Shown here in pieces: positions 1-7,866 of a stretch of DNA of 64,000 nt (position 1 is its first letter; the number at the start of each line of letters is the position of its first letter). Below the pieces are notes generated by a model. That model ran no database searches. It was given only the letters and a program-made list of their open reading frames with translations, and had not been told where the DNA came from. The DNA comes from Zavarzinia aquatilis (lineage in GTDB: Bacteria; Pseudomonadota; Alphaproteobacteria; Zavarziniales; Zavarziniaceae), in contig NZ_QGLE01000005.1 of assembly GCF_003173035.1 (NCBI RefSeq), positions 1 to 64,000 on the forward strand. The letters run 5' to 3'. The translations under genes and the position numbers were made by a program.

Positions 1-43
1 CTATAATCGACCATTCCTTGTCCGACAGATCGAAGCGGGCCAT
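1..43 (-). mobile_element. IS5-family transposase, N-terminal fragment (runs off window)
   Basis: The minus strand opens with ATG at 43 and reads MARFDLSDKEWSII before the window edge. This is the typical start of IS5-family transposases, a short DLSD-x-EW segment ahead of the DDE domain. A GGGAG ribosome site lies 7 nt before the ATG. The element's end should lie between about 70 and 120, where TTTGAATCACGGCTCC is found, but without the other end I cannot define the inverted repeat or target duplication. Only 14 codons are visible, so whether the element is intact is unknown. Confidence 0.7.
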
Positions 44-269
44 GAGCGAACTCCCTTGTATCAGGAAGTTTGAATCACGGCTCCGCTTCTTTGGGAATCC
101 CGTTTATGGGTACAGAACCTAGGGCGACGCCTGCGCCCGCGACATGCGGGCATGACGTTTGGCCGGCTTGTGCCCGCGCTGCCCCGATGGGTTCATGGAC
201 CCAAGAACAGATCGGGAGGACGGTGATGACGGATCGGCGAGCGATCGGCCCCGCGGGGCGGCGGCGGTG

Positions 270-1223
270 ATGCGGGGCGGCCGGCTGCCCTATCTCGCGA
301 CCCTGGTCGCGGCGACCTTCCTGATGGGATCGAGCTTCGTCGCCGGCAAGATCCTGCTGATCCACGGCGTGCCGGCGATCCTGCTGGTCGGCTGGCGCTT
401 CCTGCTGGCGGCTGTCGCCACCCTGCCGCTGCTCGCCCTGTCCGACGGCGGTCTGTGGCAGAACCTGTTTCCCAAGGGGCTGGGCGCGCGGCGCTGGGCG
501 CTGGCGGCCCTGATCGGCGTGTTGCAGACGGCGCTGACCATGGGCCTGCTGTTCCTCGCCATGGAGCATGTCTCGGCCTCGACCGCGGCGATCCTGCTGT
601 TCACCAATCCGGTCTGGGTCGCCCTGCTCGGCCGGGTGTTCCTGGGCGAGCCCCTGCATGGGGTGCGGGTGGTCGGCCTCGTGCTCGGCCTGTGCGGGGC
701 GGCGCTGGCCATCGGGGTCAGCGGCATGGGCGGCGGCGACGATGCCCTGATCGGCGCGCTGATCGGCCTTGGCTCCGCCCTTGCGTGGGCGACCTCGACC
801 ATCGTCAACAAGCGCAGCAACCTGCCCATGCCGGCCTGGAGCCTCAGCTTCTGGCAGATGTTCTCGGGTTCGGTCGCGCTGCTGCTCTTCGCTGCTTTGC
901 GCGGACAGGAATGGCCGCCGGGGACGACGCCGGTGCAATGGCTGTGGTTCCTGTGGCTGGCGATTCCGGGGTCCACCGCGTCCTTCGGCCTGTGGTTCAT
1001 CGCCCTGCGCAAGGGCGGTGCCACGCGGTCGAGCGGTTACCTGTTCCTCGCGCCGCTGTTCGCCACGCTGGTGTCCTGGGCCGTGCTCGATACCGGCATC
1101 GGCTGGCTGCAGGGGCTGGGCGGCGTGCTGGTCGGCACCGGCCTGTGGCTGGTCAACCGCGAATTGCCGGCGCGCAGCGACGCCGAACGCTTCCGCGAGG
1201 CGCTGGCGGAAGGTCGGCCCTGA
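270..1223 (+). CDS. DMT-superfamily (EamA) membrane transporter
   Basis: About 317 residues with roughly ten hydrophobic helices in two EamA-like halves. The first begins near residue 6 with an SSFVAGK segment typical of helix 1. Family members export amino acids, metabolites or drugs; the substrate cannot be read from sequence. ATG 270 is taken as the start because the first helix follows at once; in-frame ATG 195 and TTG 159 would add a polar, poorly conserved-looking leader. Oddly, the best ribosome site nearby (GGGAGGA, 214-220) serves ATG 226 in another frame. That frame gives a 14-codon peptide whose TGA overlaps ATG 270, which suggests translational coupling or a frame error upstream. 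Confidence 0.8.
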   Translation: MRGGRLPYLATLVAATFLMGSSFVAGKILLIHGVPAILLVGWRFLLAAVATLPLLALSDGGLWQNLFPKGLGARRWALAALIGVLQTALTMGLLFLAMEHVSASTAAILLFTNPVWVALLGRVFLGEPLHGVRVVGLVLGLCGAALAIGVSGMGGGDDALIGALIGLGSALAWATSTIVNKRSNLPMPAWSLSFWQMFSGSVALLLFAALRGQEWPPGTTPVQWLWFLWLAIPGSTASFGLWFIALRKGGATRSSGYLFLAPLFATLVSWAVLDTGIGWLQGLGGVLVGTGLWLVNRELPARSDAERFREALAEGRP

Positions 1224-1239
1224 CCCGGGTCTGATACGC

Positions 1240-1330
1240 TCGTCGCCCCGGCGCAGGCCGGGGCCTCCTCACGGAGGGGGCGCCTTTGCCGGAGAAAGAT
1301 GCCGGCCTGCGCCAGCATGACGAGAGAGGG
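1240..1330. repeat. REP-like intergenic palindromic repeat, copy 1
   Basis: The gap between two converging genes is filled by CGTCGCCCCGGCGCAGGCCG at one end and GCCGGCCTGCGCCAGCATGA on the opposite strand at the other. This makes an imperfect inverted pair of about 25 bp arms. Related copies lie at 4294-4317 and 41131-41214. Position and structure fit a REP/BIME-type element that may also act as a bidirectional terminator. Confidence 0.75.
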
Positions 1331-1333
1331 GCA

Positions 1334-2428
1334 TCAGAGACCGAGCCGGACCAAGACCTCGTCGGCGACGGCGAGGCAGGCGGTGAGGCCCGGACTCTCG
1401 ATCCCGAACAGGGCGACGAGGCCGGGCCGGCCATGCGCTTCCGGCCCGTCGATGCGGAAATCGGCGGCCGGCGCGCCCGGGCCGGTCAGCTTCGGCCTTA
1501 TGCCGGCGTAATCGGGCACCAGCGATCCGGGCGGCAGGCCGGGAAAATAGCGGCGGATGCCGGCCTCGAAGCCGGCCGCCCGGGCGGGATCGACCCGGTA
1601 ATCCACCGCGTCCAGCCATTCGACGTCCGGCCCGAAGCGCATCCGACCGCCGAGGTCGAGAGTGACATGGACACCGAGCCCGCCATCGACCGGCGCCGGA
1701 TAGATCAGGTGCCGGAACACGGGCGCGTGGCCATAGGCGAAATAATGGCCCTTGGCGAGGACGAGGGGCGGGATAAGGGCCGCCGGATACCCCTCGATCG
1801 CCCCCGCCAGGGCCTGCGCGCCGAGGCCGGCGGCATTGATCAGGATATCGGCCTCGATCGCGCCCGGCTCGCGCCCGCCGAAGCCGATCAGCCAGCGCCC
1901 GTCTTTCCGGCTCGCCCGCTCGATGGGGGTGGCGAGGGCGATGGCGCCGCCCGCGTCCTCGATCTCGCCCTGAAGCGAGAGCATGAGGCCGTGGCTGTCG
2001 AGAATGCCGGTCCCGGGACTGAACAGGGCGGCGACGCAGGCCAGCGAAGGCTCCAGCGCGCGGGCTTCCGCCCCGGTCAGCAGGCGCAGCCCTTCGACAC
2101 CGTTGCAGGTGGCGAGGCCGGCGATGGCCTCGATCTTCGCGATCTCCACGTCATCGGTCGCCACCACCAGCTTGCCGCAGCGCCGGTGGCCGATGCCGTG
2201 GTCGGCCAGATAGGGATAGAGCGCGCGGCGTCCCGACATGCAGAGGCGGTGGCGCAGGCTGCCCGTCGGGTAATAGAGCCCGGCGTGGATCACCTCGCTG
2301 TTGCGGGCGGAGATGCCGGAGCCGATGGCCGCGGCGGCTTCCGCCACGATGACCTCGATTCCCTTGCGGGCGAGGGCGCGGCCGATGGCGAGGCCGATCA
2401 CGCCGGCCCCCGCGATCAGTGCCCGCAT
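1334..2428 (-). CDS. FAD-dependent oxidoreductase, L-2-hydroxyglutarate oxidase-like (DAO family)
   Basis: 364 residues. The N-terminus carries the FAD dinucleotide motif GAGVIGLAIGRALA (residues 7-20), followed by the substrate-side motif RNSEVIHAGLYYPTGSL near 42-58, typical of the LhgO/L2HGDH branch of the DAO fold. A second Rossmann-type segment, ADILINAAGLGAQ, lies in the middle. LhgO enzymes oxidise L-2-hydroxyglutarate to 2-oxoglutarate and pass electrons to quinone. The family is clear; the exact 2-hydroxyacid substrate is inferred. It converges on the upstream transporter with the REP element between, and its start lies 116 bp from the divergent osmC-like gene. Confidence 0.8.
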   Translation of the reverse strand: MRALIAGAGVIGLAIGRALARKGIEVIVAEAAAAIGSGISARNSEVIHAGLYYPTGSLRHRLCMSGRRALYPYLADHGIGHRRCGKLVVATDDVEIAKIEAIAGLATCNGVEGLRLLTGAEARALEPSLACVAALFSPGTGILDSHGLMLSLQGEIEDAGGAIALATPIERASRKDGRWLIGFGGREPGAIEADILINAAGLGAQALAGAIEGYPAALIPPLVLAKGHYFAYGHAPVFRHLIYPAPVDGGLGVHVTLDLGGRMRFGPDVEWLDAVDYRVDPARAAGFEAGIRRYFPGLPPGSLVPDYAGIRPKLTGPGAPAADFRIDGPEAHGRPGLVALFGIESPGLTACLAVADEVLVRLGL

Positions 2429-2544
2429 GGCCTTGCCGTCAGCAGCGCCGCTGGGCGCATCGGTCGCATGTCATCCCTCTCGCCAATGGCGGAAACCGCT
2501 TCATTATGCATTCTGGTCCAGCAATAAGAACCCGGGGAGAAGAC

Positions 2545-2988
2545 ATGAGCGAAGCCCATCGTCACGAAGTGTCGGTCAGCGAGAGCGGCAACGGCCCCTA
2601 TGGTCAGGTCGTGACCATCGGTCACCATGTCTTCGGCGCGGACGAGCCGGAAGCCCTGGGCGGCAAGGACACGGGGCCCGATCCGTTCGAGCTGGTGATG
2701 GCCGGGCTCGGCGCCTGCACCTGCATGACCCTGCGCATGTATGCCGGGCGCAAGAAGCTTCCCCTCGATCATGTCTCGGTGGTGATCCGCCATGTCGTCG
2801 CGGCAAGCGCCGATGGCAAGGGCACGCGCGACCGTTTCGAGCGCCGCATCACCCTGACGGGCGCCCTCGACGAGGCGCAGCGCGCCCAGCTCATTTCCAT
2901 CGCCGACCGCTGCCCGGTCAGCCGCACCCTGTCGGCCGGCGCCGACGTGACCGCGACCGAAGCGGCCGGGGCCAGCGAGGCCGCCTGA
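2545..2988 (+). CDS. OsmC family protein (thiol peroxidase fold)
   Basis: 147 residues of the OsmC/Ohr fold. The two redox cysteine positions are visible: GACTCM (Cys58/Cys60) and RCPVSRTLS (Cys123), the latter the conserved CPV motif of OsmC proteins that reduce organic hydroperoxides. ATG 2545 follows a GGGGAGAAGAC ribosome site; longer in-frame starts upstream lack one. The stop TGA overlaps the ATG of the DUF3422 gene (TGATG at 2986-2990), so the two are translationally coupled. Osmotic or peroxide-stress function is inferred from the family. Confidence 0.88.
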   Translation: MSEAHRHEVSVSESGNGPYGQVVTIGHHVFGADEPEALGGKDTGPDPFELVMAGLGACTCMTLRMYAGRKKLPLDHVSVVIRHVVAASADGKGTRDRFERRITLTGALDEAQRAQLISIADRCPVSRTLSAGADVTATEAAGASEAA

Positions 2989-4286
2989 TGCCCGACAGCC
3001 TGCAGGACATGGTCGGCTTCGGCGGGATGCACCCGGCGCGCCAGCGTCTCGCCGACGAATTGCACGCCCGGCCGACCATGGCCGTCCATGCGCCGGCGCG
3101 CATCCTGCATGTGGCGCGCCATGGCGCCGTCGATCCCTCGGCCGACCTTGGCTACCTGATCGGTCTGTGCGACAGCCTCGGCCTGCAGGCGCCCCGGGCG
3201 GGGGCGCGGCAATATCGCTTCAGCCTCGACGGCGCCACGGTCAAATGGGAGCGCTACACCGAATGCTGCGCCTGGACCGTGGTCGTGCCCGGGGCGGGCA
3301 TGGCGCCGGTCGAGCAGCGCATCCGCGACATGATCGCGGGCGCGCCGGGCAGCAATCTCGCCGTGGTCGATTTCGAAGTGCATCAGGGCACGGTCGCGGC
3401 GGAAGCGGCGGCCATGGCCCATTTCGATCCGGGCAACCTCGTCGCCAGCAACCTCGGTCAGGGGCGGGCGGAAATCTGGTCGGACTTCCGCCTCGGCATG
3501 GATGGCGAGGTGAAGCTGATCATGGGCGTGCGCGAGGATCTGGTGCCGCGCACCATCGGCAATGTCGTGCAGCGTTTCCTCGATATCGAAACCTACCGGA
3601 TGCTGGCGCTGCTGGCGCTGCCGCTGGCGCAGCGGGTGAACCAGCGCACCACCGTGCTCGACCGGCGGCTGGCGGAGTTGACCGGGGCCTTCACCCCGTC
3701 GAAGGCGGAAGGGGAGCGGGCGGATGACGCCGCGCTCCTGACCGAACTCGGCTCCATCGCCGCCGAGGTCGAGAATCTGGTGGCGGAAAGCGCCTGGCGC
3801 TTCGGCGCCGCGCGGGCCTATTACGCCCTGGTCGAGGACCGCATCGCCGAGAACCGGGAAACCCCGATCGGCGGGTTCGAGACCGTCGGCTATTTCATGA
3901 ACCGGCGCCTGACCCCGGCCATGCGCACCTGCGAATCCGCCGCCGCGCGGCAGGAAAGCCTGTCCCAGCGCGTCGCCCGGTCGAGCCAGATCCTGCGCGC
4001 CCGGGTCGAGATCGCGCTGCAGGCCCAGAACCAGGAATTGCTGCGCTCGATGGAAAAGCGCGCGGGCCTTCAACTGCGGCTGCAGGAAACGGTCGAGGGC
4101 CTGTCGGTCGTCGTCATCAGCTATTACGTCGTCGGGCTGATCAGCTATTTCCTGAAGGGTGTCGAAGAGGTCGTGCCCGGCCTGCCCCACGCGACCCAGG
4201 TGGTCGCCTTCGCTTTGCCGCTGGTGCTCGGCGCCGTGTGGATGGGGATGCGCCGGATGAAGCGCCGCCTGCACGGGGAGCATTGA
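2988..4286 (+). CDS. DUF3422 family protein, membrane-anchored
   Basis: 432 residues matching the alphaproteobacterial and betaproteobacterial DUF3422 family. It opens with the conserved LADELHARP segment, has a soluble N-terminal half, a helical stretch from about 200 to 370, and two hydrophobic helices at the C-terminus (VVVISYYVVGLISYFL and VVAFALPLVLGAVWMG) before a basic tail. The architecture resembles a soluble domain held to the inner membrane by a C-terminal hairpin. The function of the family is not known to me. It is coupled to osmC by a 1-bp stop/start overlap. Confidence 0.85.
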   Translation: MPDSLQDMVGFGGMHPARQRLADELHARPTMAVHAPARILHVARHGAVDPSADLGYLIGLCDSLGLQAPRAGARQYRFSLDGATVKWERYTECCAWTVVVPGAGMAPVEQRIRDMIAGAPGSNLAVVDFEVHQGTVAAEAAAMAHFDPGNLVASNLGQGRAEIWSDFRLGMDGEVKLIMGVREDLVPRTIGNVVQRFLDIETYRMLALLALPLAQRVNQRTTVLDRRLAELTGAFTPSKAEGERADDAALLTELGSIAAEVENLVAESAWRFGAARAYYALVEDRIAENRETPIGGFETVGYFMNRRLTPAMRTCESAAARQESLSQRVARSSQILRARVEIALQAQNQELLRSMEKRAGLQLRLQETVEGLSVVVISYYVVGLISYFLKGVEEVVPGLPHATQVVAFALPLVLGAVWMGMRRMKRRLHGEH

Positions 4287-4293
4287 GTTTTTC

Positions 4294-4317
4294 CCGGCCT
4301 GCGCCGGGGTGACGAGT
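4294..4317. repeat. REP-like repeat, copy 2 (half element)
   Basis: CCCGGCCTGCGCCGGGGTGA followed by CGAG is the reverse complement of the arm of copies 1 and 3. It lies 8 bp after the DUF3422 stop and just before the stop of the converging thioesterase, and could form a terminator-type hairpin. Confidence 0.65.
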
Positions 4318-4324
4318 CCCGAGG

Positions 4325-4777
4325 TCAGGCGCCCAGGACTTTCCAGACCGAATTGGCGGTCGCGACCAGGCGGCTGCCGATGGTGATTTCGCCCCGGACG
4401 AAGAGGACGGAGCGGGCCTTCCGCGTCACCGTCGGCCGGCAGATCAGCAGATCGCCGGGGCGCGACGGGGACAGGAATTCCGAGGTCAGGGTCAGGGTGA
4501 CCGCCGGGCTGCGGTCGACCGCGTCCCAGGCGGCGGAGCCGAGCGAGGCATCGAAAAAGGTCATGATCGCGCCGCCATGGACGATGCCGAGGCCATTGGC
4601 GTGACGGGTTTCGGGCCGGAAGGCGAAGATGCGCCTGCCGTCCTCGATCCGGTCGTAGAAGGCGAAGGTGACCGTGCCGCCCTCGGCCCCCGGGCCGCGT
4701 TCGCCGAAGACGTCCTTTTCGAACGGGTCGTGGGTGACGATCGGGGCCCAGCCTTCGGGCGTGTCGAGATCGCTCAC
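4325..4777 (-). CDS. PaaI-type hotdog thioesterase (second of a tandem pair)
   Basis: 150 residues with the hotdog-fold PaaI signature: HANGLGIVHGGAIMTFFDASLG (about residues 55-76) holds the conserved HGG and the acidic residue of the central helix. The C-terminal strand ends SVWKVLGA. These enzymes hydrolyse acyl-CoA thioesters. The GTG start at 4777 overlaps the stop of the upstream thioesterase by 4 bp (GTGA), so they are co-translated. Both end in the same WKVLGA tail and were probably produced by duplication. The acyl-CoA substrate is unknown. Confidence 0.85.
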   Translation of the reverse strand: MSDLDTPEGWAPIVTHDPFEKDVFGERGPGAEGGTVTFAFYDRIEDGRRIFAFRPETRHANGLGIVHGGAIMTFFDASLGSAAWDAVDRSPAVTLTLTSEFLSPSRPGDLLICRPTVTRKARSVLFVRGEITIGSRLVATANSVWKVLGA

Positions 4778-5169
4778 GCGCCCAGTACCTTCCAGATGCC
4801 GGTCGCCTGCATCACGATGGCGCCCCGGCAGGTCAGCACGCCGTTGACGAAGATGAGCGAGCGGGTGGAGCGGGTGATGCGCGCCTCGCCCTCGACGAGG
4901 TCGCCCGGCTTGGCCGCCGTCGCGAAATCGCAGTTCAGGGTGATGGTCGAACACGGCTTGTAGCCGATGGATTCCCAGACGACGGTGCCGAGCACGTGGT
5001 CGGCGAAGCTCATCAACATGCCGCCGTGGCAAACGCCGCCCGGATTCAGGTGCTGCTCGCCCACGGTGAAGGAGAAGGTCCAGGGCGCCCCTTCCGTCTT
5101 CTCGGTGCGGACCGGCCCGATCAGGCCGAGGAAGCCGGGAAAATCGAAGAAAGGCTGGGGCAGGGCCAT
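4774..5169 (-). CDS. PaaI-type hotdog thioesterase (first of a tandem pair)
   Basis: 131 residues. The hotdog core includes NPGGVCHGGMLMSFADHVLG, with the catalytic HGG and Asp. It ends IWKVLGA like its downstream neighbour. ATG 5169 is preferred because GAGG lies about 11 nt upstream and the 30 residues before it (a possible ATG-started extension from 5259) are cysteine-rich and not family-like. The proximity of a divergent thiolase and a palindromic operator at 5185-5204 suggests a role in acyl-CoA or aromatic/fatty-acid degradation, which is inference. Confidence 0.83.
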   Translation of the reverse strand: MALPQPFFDFPGFLGLIGPVRTEKTEGAPWTFSFTVGEQHLNPGGVCHGGMLMSFADHVLGTVVWESIGYKPCSTITLNCDFATAAKPGDLVEGEARITRSTRSLIFVNGVLTCRGAIVMQATGIWKVLGA

Positions 5170-5184
5170 GGGTTCGCGTCCTCG

Positions 5185-5204
5185 TGAACATGACAGTTTG
5201 TTCA
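5185..5204. promoter_or_regulatory. Candidate operator TGAACA-N8-TGTTCA
   Basis: A perfect 6-bp inverted repeat with an 8-bp spacer lies 16-35 bp upstream of the first thioesterase ATG on the minus strand, where a repressor would block transcription or initiation. The size resembles TetR- or GntR-type operators. No matching regulator gene lies beside it. Confidence 0.4.
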
Positions 5205-5384
5205 TTTTTCTTAGCGATGCCATCCGCCGTTGTGAACCGCCAATTTCGCATTGCCACATGAAGCGGTGCCGACAAATGCCGCCCCGGCCACAGAAATCTG
5301 TTTCGGCGGGTTTTGGAGCGCGCTATCAAGGCCCCGCGCATCCAGAGACCCACAAGGGTCCAAGTCATTGAGGAGAGCTCCATC

Positions 5385-6563
5385 ATGAGAGAAGCCGTCA
5401 TCGTCTCGACCGCCCGCACCCCCATCGGCAAGGCGTTCCGCGGTGCGTTCAACGCGACCCATGGCGCCACCCTGGGCGGTCACGCGATTCAGCACGCCGT
5501 CGCCCGCGCCGGCATCGAGGGCGCGGAAATCGACGACGTCTATATTGGCGTCGGCCTGCCGGAAGGCGCGGCCGGTCATAACGTCGCCCGCAATGCGGCG
5601 ATCCGCGCTGGCCTGCCGGTTTCGGTCCCGGGCGCGACGCTGAACCGTTTCTGTTCGTCGGGCCTCAACGCCATCGCCCTTGCCGCCCAGCAGATCGTGG
5701 CCGGCAACGCGGACGTGATGGTTGGCGGCGGGCTCGAGTCCATCTCGCTCGTCCAGAACAACCTGAACGTCAATTACTTCACCGAAGACTGGCTGATGGA
5801 GCACAAGCCGTCCCTGTGGATGCCGATGCTCGACACCGCCGATCTCGTCGGCGCACGCTACAATGTCTCGCGCGACGTGCAGGACGAATATTCGCTGTCG
5901 AGCCAGCAGCGCACCGCCGCGGCCCAGGCGGCCGGCGCCTTCAACGATGAAATCGTGCCGCTGAAGTCGGTCATGAAGGTGATGGACAAGGCGACCGGCC
6001 AGGTTTCCGACGTCGAGACCGAACTGAAGAAGGACGAAGGCAACCGGCCCGAGACCACCCTCGAGGGTCTGCAGAAGCTGCAGCCGGTGAAGGGCGGCGG
6101 CGTCGTCACCGCCGGCAATGCCTCGCAGCTGTCGGACGGTGCCTCGGCCTGCGTGCTGATGGAAGCCAAGATCGCCGAGAAGAAGGGCCTGAAGCCGCTC
6201 GGCGTGTTCCGCGGTTTCGCCGTCGCCGGCTGCGAGCCGGACGAGATGGGCATCGGCCCGGTGTTCGCCGTGCCGAAGCTGCTCGCCCGTCATGGCCTGA
6301 AGGTCGATGACATCGACATCTGGGAGCTGAACGAAGCCTTCGCGGTGCAGGTCGTCTATTGCCGCGACCGTCTCGGCATTCCGATGGAAAAGCTGAACGT
6401 CTCGGGCGGCGCGATCTCCATCGGCCATCCCTATGGCATGTCGGGTGCCCGCATGACCGGCCATCTGCTGATCGAGGGCAAGCGCCGCGGCGCCAAATAC
6501 GGCGTCGTCACCATGTGCATCGGCGGCGGCATGGGCGCGGCCGGCCTGTTCGAAATCCTCTGA
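5385..6563 (+). CDS. Acetyl-CoA C-acyltransferase (thiolase)
   Basis: 392 residues, normal length for degradative or biosynthetic thiolases. The nucleophile is Cys90 in [11 protein letters not shown], the general base is His348 in [12 protein letters not shown], and Cys378 lies in [10 protein letters not shown]; all three catalytic residues are present. It makes or cleaves beta-ketoacyl-CoA with CoA in the cytoplasm. ATG 5385 follows TTGAGGAGAGC, a strong ribosome site. A clear hairpin terminator follows at 6572. Whether it favours short-chain condensation or beta-oxidation cannot be decided here; no 3-hydroxyacyl-CoA dehydrogenase is adjacent. Confidence 0.93.
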   Translation: MREAVIVSTARTPIGKAFRGAFNATHGATLGGHAIQHAVARAGIEGAEIDDVYIGVGLPEGAAGHNVARNAAIRAGLPVSVPGATLNRFCSSGLNAIALAAQQIVAGNADVMVGGGLESISLVQNNLNVNYFTEDWLMEHKPSLWMPMLDTADLVGARYNVSRDVQDEYSLSSQQRTAAAQAAGAFNDEIVPLKSVMKVMDKATGQVSDVETELKKDEGNRPETTLEGLQKLQPVKGGGVVTAGNASQLSDGASACVLMEAKIAEKKGLKPLGVFRGFAVAGCEPDEMGIGPVFAVPKLLARHGLKVDDIDIWELNEAFAVQVVYCRDRLGIPMEKLNVSGGAISIGHPYGMSGARMTGHLLIEGKRRGAKYGVVTMCIGGGMGAAGLFEIL

Positions 6564-6571
6564 GCCCTTTC

Positions 6572-6595
6572 GGGGAGGCGGTTTTCCGCCTCCCC
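6572..6595 (+). terminator. Intrinsic-type terminator after thiolase
   Basis: GGGGAGGCGG (6572-6581), a TTTT loop, and CCGCCTCCCC (6586-6595) form a perfect 10-bp stem 9 bp past the thiolase stop, followed by GTATTTCTT. Confidence 0.8.
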
Positions 6596-6621
6596 GTATT
6601 TCTTCCGGCGAGGCGATCCCG

Positions 6622-7314
6622 ATGCTCTCCGTTCCGCTGCTCGGCCCCCGGGGCGACGGGCTCGACACCCTGCGCTATGGCCTGTTCGTTCTCTCGCTGG
6701 TGACCTCGGTCGTCTATCTCGGCCGGACCGGGGGCGAATGGTATCCGCTGATGCCCTGGCTGAAGGCGGTGCCCATTGGCGCGCTCGTCCTTCTTGTCGC
6801 CATTTCCATTCCGGGCGGGCCGCTGCTCGGCATCCTGCTGGTCGCCGCGCTGGCGCTGTCGACCGCGGGCGATGTCTTCCTGGCGCTTCGCGACGAGAAG
6901 CGCTGGTTCATCTTCGGGCTGGGCTCCTTCCTGCTCGCCCATCTCGCCTATATCGCCATTTTCGCCTGGGTGATCGGCCATTTCGGCCTGCGGGCCGAGC
7001 CTTTGCGCCTCGTCATGCTCGTCGTCTGCGTCGCCCTCGCGTTCGGCCTTTTCGCCAGCCTGCGGCAGGGCCTTGGCGAGATGGTGGTGCCGGTCGCCGT
7101 CTATATGTCGGTGATCGTCGTCATGGTGGCGGGGGCTTTGGTCCTGCCGGCGAGCACGGTCTTCGTCGCCCTGGGCGCGCTGCTGTTCATGGGCTCGGAC
7201 GCGATGATCGCCGTCTCGCGTTTCGGCTCGCCCTTCGCCGGGGTCCATCACCTCATCTGGGCGACTTACTACCTGGGGCAATATTTCCTGATGGTCGGGA
7301 TTCTGCGAGGCTGA
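6622..7314 (+). CDS. YhhN family membrane protein (lysoplasmalogenase-like)
   Basis: 230 residues, nearly all hydrophobic, with about eight helices. The family signatures STAGDVFLAL (near 74-83) and LGALLFMGSDAMIAVSRF (near 187-204) carry the paired acidic residues of the YhhN/TMEM86 family, whose animal members hydrolyse the vinyl-ether bond of lysoplasmalogens. In bacteria the substrate is uncertain. Its 3' end overlaps the converging DUF3592 gene by 62 bp. Confidence 0.85.
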   Translation: MLSVPLLGPRGDGLDTLRYGLFVLSLVTSVVYLGRTGGEWYPLMPWLKAVPIGALVLLVAISIPGGPLLGILLVAALALSTAGDVFLALRDEKRWFIFGLGSFLLAHLAYIAIFAWVIGHFGLRAEPLRLVMLVVCVALAFGLFASLRQGLGEMVVPVAVYMSVIVVMVAGALVLPASTVFVALGALLFMGSDAMIAVSRFGSPFAGVHHLIWATYYLGQYFLMVGILRG

Positions 7315-7771
7315 CCGCCGCCCCGCCGGCCCGGCCGAGAGCGAGGATCGACAACACGGCCAGCAGCAGGCCGAGGGCGCCGAAGCCGGCCGCCATCGCC
7401 CGCGCGCCGCGCTCGTGTCCGCCGACGCGCACGTCCCGTGGCTGGTCCGGCCGATAATAGACGAGGGCGGTGGGTTTGCCCCCCGCCGTCTTCTGCGCGG
7501 CTTCGCGCAGGATCGCCACCTGCGCCTCGCCGATGGGGTCGCGCGTCACCGCGTCGACCGGGCCATGGCCCCGGGGCATGAAGCGGACATGCAGGCGAAA
7601 GCCGGCGGCGGCATCTTCGGTGATGTCGAGGACCTCGGCGGTCGCGGCCGGCCAGTCCGGCTCCTGCCAGAGCACGGATGCCCGCTCGAAACTGGCCGTC
7701 GTCGCCCAGGCCCCGGCTATACCGGCGGCGGCGAGGACAAGGGGGCTGGCGATACGGCCGAGGGGCGACAT
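7253..7771 (-). CDS. DUF3592 domain membrane protein
   Basis: 172 residues. A hydrophobic N-terminal helix (IASPLVLAAAGIAGAWA), a beta-rich middle with the DUF3592 pattern (WPAATAEVLDI, then TALVYYRPDQPRD), and a second helix (GFGALGLLLAVLSILAL) give the family's two-helix periplasmic-domain layout. Function unknown. ATG 7771 is chosen; a GTG at 7786 is possible and neither has a good ribosome site. The last 62 bp lie antisense to the end of the YhhN gene. Confidence 0.72.
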   Translation of the reverse strand: MSPLGRIASPLVLAAAGIAGAWATTASFERASVLWQEPDWPAATAEVLDITEDAAAGFRLHVRFMPRGHGPVDAVTRDPIGEAQVAILREAAQKTAGGKPTALVYYRPDQPRDVRVGGHERGARAMAAGFGALGLLLAVLSILALGRAGGAAVSLAESRPSGNIAPGSKSPR

Positions 7772-7815
7772 GGCGGCATGATCCACGGCCGCGCGCCCGC
7801 CCGCAACAGATGAAG

Positions 7816-7841
7816 CCCCCGGCCCTTATTTCGGCCGGGGG
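7816..7841. terminator. GC-rich hairpin between diverging/converging transcripts
   Basis: CCCCCGGCC (7816-7824), an 8-nt loop, and GGCCGGGGG (7833-7841) form a perfect 9-bp stem 25 bp beyond the DUF4139 stop on the minus strand. No T-run follows on the minus strand, so termination by this hairpin is likely but not certain. Confidence 0.5.
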
Positions 7842-7866
7842 GCGTGGGTGCAATTGGCGCCGGGGG

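Noticed and set aside
4136-4146. CTGATCAGC inside the DUF3422 gene as another lux box
   Set aside because: Only the 8-bp centre matches and it lies inside coding sequence without the GAGGGG flank.
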